Assembly: GCA_013178185.1 (NCBI GenBank)
Contig: JABLXC010000009.1
Coordinates: 1 to 64,000, forward strand
Source of the DNA: Anaerolineae bacterium
GTDB lineage: Bacteria; Chloroflexota; Anaerolineae; Anaerolineales; Anaerolineaceae
DNA length: 64,000 bases
Reading direction: 5' to 3'
In this document: positions 60,592 to 64,000 of the stretch, piece after piece
Layout of the letters: every line of letters starts with the position of its first letter
Position numbering within the stretch: position 1 is the stretch's first letter
Notes under the pieces: model-generated
What the model saw: only the letters and a program-made list of their open reading frames with translations
The model's database searches: none
Told to the model about the DNA's origin: nothing
Position numbers and translations under genes: made by a program

Positions 60592-61791
60592 ATGGATCAA
60601 CCCTATACTCAAGAAACAGTTGATGCGCTCGTCCGGAGGATTCTCCGTGTAGATGACGTCACGTTAGGTACCCCCAAGCAGAATTACCTCATTCGGTATC
60701 GCGGTCGGATCTTTCATGAGGATACCGCTGCGGCATATGACCAGTTAACCGAATATCTAAAACCCTACGCGTTAATGCCACTCTTTCGCCTTGAGGGTGG
60801 GCGGCATGTTGTTTTGATTATCCCCCGCCTGGCACAGCCCAAACCCTCTAATCCAAGGGTAAACCTGTTATTGTTCATCCTCACACTGTTGAGTGTGTTA
60901 ATAAGCGGAGCGCTCTATGGTTTGCAGGAGCCGCTGCCTGCAAACTGGCTTGAGGCGGCGTGGGTCTTGGTAAAAAGCGGTTTGCCTTTTGCTATCACGA
61001 TGATCGTGGTGCTCGGCGCGCACGAATTTGGGCATTATCTGGCAGGTCGTTTTCATGGGGTACATGTAACTTTGCCGTACTTTATTCCTATGCCGCTCAG
61101 CCCGTTTGGGACGATGGGAGCTTTTATTAACATGAAAGAACCGCCGAAGAACCGACGGCAGCTGCTGGATATTGGGCTGGCGGGTCCAATTGCTGGCGTG
61201 GTGGTTGCAATTCCTGCTTTGCTCATCGGTCTGTACCAATCGACATTAAATCCACTACCGGCAGGCCCGCAAGCTAATGGTTTTTCACTGGAAGGGAATT
61301 CTATCCTTTATCTGGCGTTGAAATATATTGTATATGGAAAGCTGTTGCCTGCTCCGCCAGATTTTGGCGGCATTTCGCCGGTTTTATTCTGGCTACGCTA
61401 CTTTTTTACCGGGCAGCCGCTACCCTATGGTGGTCTGGATGTCTTGATTGGTCCAGTCGCATTTGCGGCCTGGGCAGGTTTACTGGTTACCGGCCTGAAT
61501 TTGATCCCGGCAGGGCAGCTTGATGGGGGACATCTTCTATATGTGCTCTTTGGGCGTGAGACTTCCCGAAAGATCTTCCCGTTTGTTTTGGCAGGGATGG
61601 TCGCGCTGGGATTCTTCTGGTCAGGGTGGTGGTTATGGGCGCTGCTGTTGTTCTTTCTGTTTGGGCGAAGTTTTGCTGAACCCCTCGACCAGATCACTCC
61701 TTTGGATACCCGCCGTAAGGTGTTCGGCGCGGTCGGTCTTGTGTTGTTCTTCTTGACGTTTACTCCTGTCCCATTATTGCTAATTCCCTGA
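60592..61791 (+). CDS. Site-2 protease family membrane metalloprotease (M50)
   Basis: A 399-residue membrane protein. It has an N-terminal soluble region of about 85 residues, then ..VVLGAHEFGHYLAGR.. (zinc motif HExxH), ..PIPMPLSPFGTMGAFINMKEPPKNRR.. and ..LNLIPAGQLDGGHLLY.. (third zinc ligand Asp), the order typical of plant-EGY/archaeal-type S2P proteases. It cleaves membrane-embedded segments. ATG at 60592 after GAAGGTG. Confidence 0.92.
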   Translation: MDQPYTQETVDALVRRILRVDDVTLGTPKQNYLIRYRGRIFHEDTAAAYDQLTEYLKPYALMPLFRLEGGRHVVLIIPRLAQPKPSNPRVNLLLFILTLLSVLISGALYGLQEPLPANWLEAAWVLVKSGLPFAITMIVVLGAHEFGHYLAGRFHGVHVTLPYFIPMPLSPFGTMGAFINMKEPPKNRRQLLDIGLAGPIAGVVVAIPALLIGLYQSTLNPLPAGPQANGFSLEGNSILYLALKYIVYGKLLPAPPDFGGISPVLFWLRYFFTGQPLPYGGLDVLIGPVAFAAWAGLLVTGLNLIPAGQLDGGHLLYVLFGRETSRKIFPFVLAGMVALGFFWSGWWLWALLLFFLFGRSFAEPLDQITPLDTRRKVFGAVGLVLFFLTFTPVPLLLIP

Positions 61792-62898
61792 TGATGGTCT
61801 GTTCATTGTGTGAATGCGCTTACCATCCAGTGTTAAATATTCCTGCATGTTGTGTGCTGTAAGGCATGAATGCGCTGGAAGGATGCAGAGCAGTTCCCCT
61901 ACCTGAATGCGTTGTATGTCGCCTGCTTCAAGATGTGCCACACCGTGCTCTTGAGAAAGCCCGCGCACATAAGCCCCTGGCAGCGGTTTGCCCCAGCGAT
62001 TTTCTTGGGGCAGGGCAACCCGCCCATAGACGCGATGGCCGTCTTCTGTCAAAAAATCGGAAGAGAGGTGGATAGCGCCTCCATATAAGACAACTTCATT
62101 CCGTTCTGGGTGGAGCGCCACCACCGGGCATGCAACCGCGACAGCAATATCTTCATCCTGGCAGGCGCCGATTTGAACCTGCTGGGTATCATAGAAGATA
62201 AAGTTTCCTGGCCGTAATTCATACACACGGCCAGGATTACACAGGCTTGCCCCTGGAGTATCCCCCACGGAGACTTGAAGTGGTCCAAACCCCATGGCAG
62301 CCAGCTCGTCTCTGCTGTGATTGATGCGGTTAATGCTCTCCTGATAGATATGACAAATGTCTTCTTTTGAGGAGGCGCGATAACTTTGCCCAGCATGGGT
62401 GAGAAGCCCTTTGAAATGTAAATTCTGGCAAGAGGTGATCAGGCTGGCGAGTTGCCGGAAAGCAGCAAGATGATCCCAGGCGATGCCGGTACGGCCGTTG
62501 CCGGTATCTACTTTGATCCAGACATCAACCGGGGCAGATAGATGTTCCCTGAGAAAAAGGACGGTTTCGGGCGACTCGACCAGTATGCCAAAATGCATGC
62601 GAGCTGCCAAATGGTTGATCGTATCGATCTGGCGCAAGTTGACAGGAAATGCCAGTGTGATGTCTTGCCAGCCATACTGGGAGAAATAAATTGCCATGTC
62701 CAGCGAGGAAACAGTGATGGCTGTGACGCCTTCCGCCCGAAACCACTCCCCGATCTGCGCGGATTGGTGCGTTTTGAAATGAGGTCTGAAACGAACACCG
62801 GCGGCTTTCACACGCTGGCTCATGCGGTGGAGGTTATTTTTTGCAATTTCTTCATCTAACAGCAGGGTAGGTTTTTGAATCTGTTCAAAAATGTTCAT
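61780..62898 (-). CDS. PLP enzyme of the D-threonine aldolase/D-serine dehydratase-like family
   Basis: A 372-residue fold-type III enzyme. Lys42 in RPHFKTHQS binds PLP, and ..VWIKVDTGNGRTGI.. and ..VSVGDTPGAS.. line the cofactor. The C-terminal ..ILPAHSCLTAHNM.. supplies the His and Cys that bind the metal in D-threonine aldolase and eukaryote-type D-serine dehydratase. It splits or dehydrates a D-3-hydroxy-amino acid. ATG at 62898 after GGGAAGG. Its 3' end overlaps the convergent protease gene by 12 bp. Confidence 0.87.
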   Translation of the reverse strand: MNIFEQIQKPTLLLDEEIAKNNLHRMSQRVKAAGVRFRPHFKTHQSAQIGEWFRAEGVTAITVSSLDMAIYFSQYGWQDITLAFPVNLRQIDTINHLAARMHFGILVESPETVLFLREHLSAPVDVWIKVDTGNGRTGIAWDHLAAFRQLASLITSCQNLHFKGLLTHAGQSYRASSKEDICHIYQESINRINHSRDELAAMGFGPLQVSVGDTPGASLCNPGRVYELRPGNFIFYDTQQVQIGACQDEDIAVAVACPVVALHPERNEVVLYGGAIHLSSDFLTEDGHRVYGRVALPQENRWGKPLPGAYVRGLSQEHGVAHLEAGDIQRIQVGELLCILPAHSCLTAHNMQEYLTLDGKRIHTMNRPSSGN

Positions 62899-63012
62899 CG
62901 CATTACCTTCCCCAAAAAATTTGGTCAACAAAATTATACACTTGCAATGAGAACGGCCAGGAATTTGGAAAAAGATCTTGCATTAATAGATAATATGTTC
63001 TATATTTATATT

Positions 63013-64000
63013 ATGGATGCCTTTGAGAAATTTGCCTTTTTTCGGCAGGATATGGTTTTTGAAGATCAGGAATTCCCCAACCTCCTTCCTCAAAGCCTTT
63101 TGGGTAAGTTGAAATCCCATGCCAAAGCTGGGGTAGGCAGCGAGGATCATCCCTGCGACCAGAAATTTCCCATTTTTATGGCTACCATGGCTGGCGGCAG
63201 AAAGATTCCGATCTTGAAAACAATGCTCACCTCTGTTTGCGAGCGGAACTGTAATTACTGTTTTTGCCGGGCTGGCCGGGATATCCCCCGCCAGACTTTT
63301 CGGCCAGAGGAGCTGGCGGGCGCATTTATGCAGATGGTTAATAAGGGCATTGTGCAAGGGATTCTCCTCAGCTCTGGGATTGCCGGGGGAGGCTGCCAGA
63401 CACAAGACCGTCTTTTGGCGACGGCCGATGTCCTGCGAAATAAACTTGGTTATCAAGGTTACTTACACCTAAAGCTGATGCCAGGTGCCGAATATGCCCA
63501 GGTAGAGCGCACCATGCAGCTGGCCAACCGGGTTTCGGTGAATCTGGAGGCGCCCACGATGGCCCATTTACAGCGGCTGGCGCCGATGAAAAGACTTATC
63601 GAGGAGCTGGTGCAGCCTTTGTGGTGGGTAGAGACGCTGCGCCAGGAAGAACCTTCTGATCGAGGATGGTCGGGGCGCTGGCCTTCCAGTACGACCCAAT
63701 TTGTGGTGGGCGCGACAGATGAGACTGACCTGGATTTGTTGCGCACTTCCGAGTATCTCTATCGCAAGTTGCATCTGAAGCGGATCTATTATTCCGGGTT
63801 CGCACCTCTGCCCCAAACCCCTTTTGAAAACTTACCAGCGGTGCACCCGTGGCGGCGGATACGATTGTATCAAGCCGATTTCTTGCTGCGGGATTATGGT
63901 TTCTCATATGAAGATTTTCCCTACCTGCGGGATGGCAACTTGCCGTTGAATATTGACCCAAAACTGGCCTGGGCCAGGGAAAACCTTGCCGAGCAACCAC
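63013..64000 (+). CDS. Radical SAM protein of the putative DNA modification/repair type (5' part)
   Basis: An open frame from ATG 63013 to the window edge (329 codons, no stop). The radical SAM motif CERNCNYCFCRAG (CxxxCxxC, about residue 76) follows ..IPILKTMLTSV.. and is followed by ..FRPEELAGAFMQMVNKGIVQGILLSSGIAG.., ..GYLHLKLMPGAEYAQVERTMQLANRVSVNLEAPT... This order matches the TIGR03916-like radical SAM family often linked to uracil-DNA-glycosylase genes. The C-terminal helix-hairpin-helix part would lie outside the window. No ribosome site at the first ATG. Confidence 0.82.
   Translation, partial: MDAFEKFAFFRQDMVFEDQEFPNLLPQSLLGKLKSHAKAGVGSEDHPCDQKFPIFMATMAGGRKIPILKTMLTSVCERNCNYCFCRAGRDIPRQTFRPEELAGAFMQMVNKGIVQGILLSSGIAGGGCQTQDRLLATADVLRNKLGYQGYLHLKLMPGAEYAQVERTMQLANRVSVNLEAPTMAHLQRLAPMKRLIEELVQPLWWVETLRQEEPSDRGWSGRWPSSTTQFVVGATDETDLDLLRTSEYLYRKLHLKRIYYSGFAPLPQTPFENLPAVHPWRRIRLYQADFLLRDYGFSYEDFPYLRDGNLPLNIDPKLAWARENLAEQP

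Noticed and set aside
1-64000. CRISPR array, prophage or integrative element
   Set aside because: No regularly spaced repeats, integrase, phage structural genes or att-like tRNA duplications were seen; the only mobile trace is the IS end at 1-127.
1-64000. Selenoprotein gene with in-frame UGA
   Set aside because: I looked for split frames with continuing homology across TGA in the annotated genes and found none; the one split gene (5993-6273) is frameshifted and truncated.

Overview
The window looks like a chromosomal segment of an anaerobic or facultative bacterium of the Chloroflexota, most likely Anaerolineae. This is inferred from the gene mix and from lipoproteins carrying long Ala/Pro/Thr/Glu linkers after the lipobox; no 16S rRNA or marker phylogeny is available here. 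A tRNA-Sec gene shows that the organism decodes selenocysteine. Promoters are mostly of the ordinary TTGACA-N17-TATAAT kind.

Layout. 1-404: the broken end of an insertion sequence, then tRNA-Gly and tRNA-Cys with a promoter and a terminator. 515-5837 (minus): an orphan sugar-type binding lipoprotein with a Nudix hydrolase, then a complete SsuABC/ThiXYZ-like ABC importer. 5993-6273: a decayed fragment of a luciferase-like (LLM) oxidoreductase. 6516-16998 (minus): one long operon that starts with an XRE-cupin regulator, continues with 2-oxoacid dehydrogenase E1 alpha and beta, a free-standing lipoyl domain, an SDR, a methenyl-tetrahydromethanopterin cyclohydrolase (Mch) homologue and a Mer-like LLM reductase, and ends with a BMP-type nucleoside ABC importer. 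17340-21358 (plus): a second, mirrored set (SDR, E1 alpha, E1 beta, LLM) diverges from it across a palindrome-rich control region.

21531-30210 holds housekeeping and unknown genes: a TIGR04076-like protein, a T-box leader with valS, a zinc-ribbon membrane protein, a DUF3795 protein, a large uncharacterised protein, a methyltransferase and a beta-hydroxyacid dehydrogenase. 30187-38672 (minus) is a complete membrane-bound group 4 [NiFe] hydrogenase operon with its maturation protease. It resembles respiratory complex I but keeps both NiFe-binding CxxC pairs, and its promoter carries a Rex/CRP-like palindrome. Then come UbiB, a HemN-like radical SAM protein, a phasin/PhaR pair under a promoter with twin palindromes, and a 2 kb-codon alpha-2-macroglobulin lipoprotein whose thioester site is lost.

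49300-57954 is a purine module: two tandem 8-oxoguanine-deaminase-like amidohydrolases (minus) face a GntR/UTRA regulator and a second BMP-type nucleoside importer (plus), with overlapping divergent promoters and one shared palindromic operator. The right end holds a PAP2 phosphatase, a D-Ala-D-Ala ligase-like ATP-grasp enzyme with a terminator in its leader, selC, a site-2 protease, a D-threonine aldolase/D-serine dehydratase-like enzyme, and the 5' part of a radical SAM protein cut by the window edge.

The best candidate for something undescribed is the mirrored 6.5-21.4 kb locus. It couples nucleoside-type import to a TPP/lipoyl oxidative decarboxylation module that lacks an E2 acyltransferase, and to two enzymes of pterin-bound C1 metabolism (Mch and Mer-like) that are rare in this kind of bacterium.
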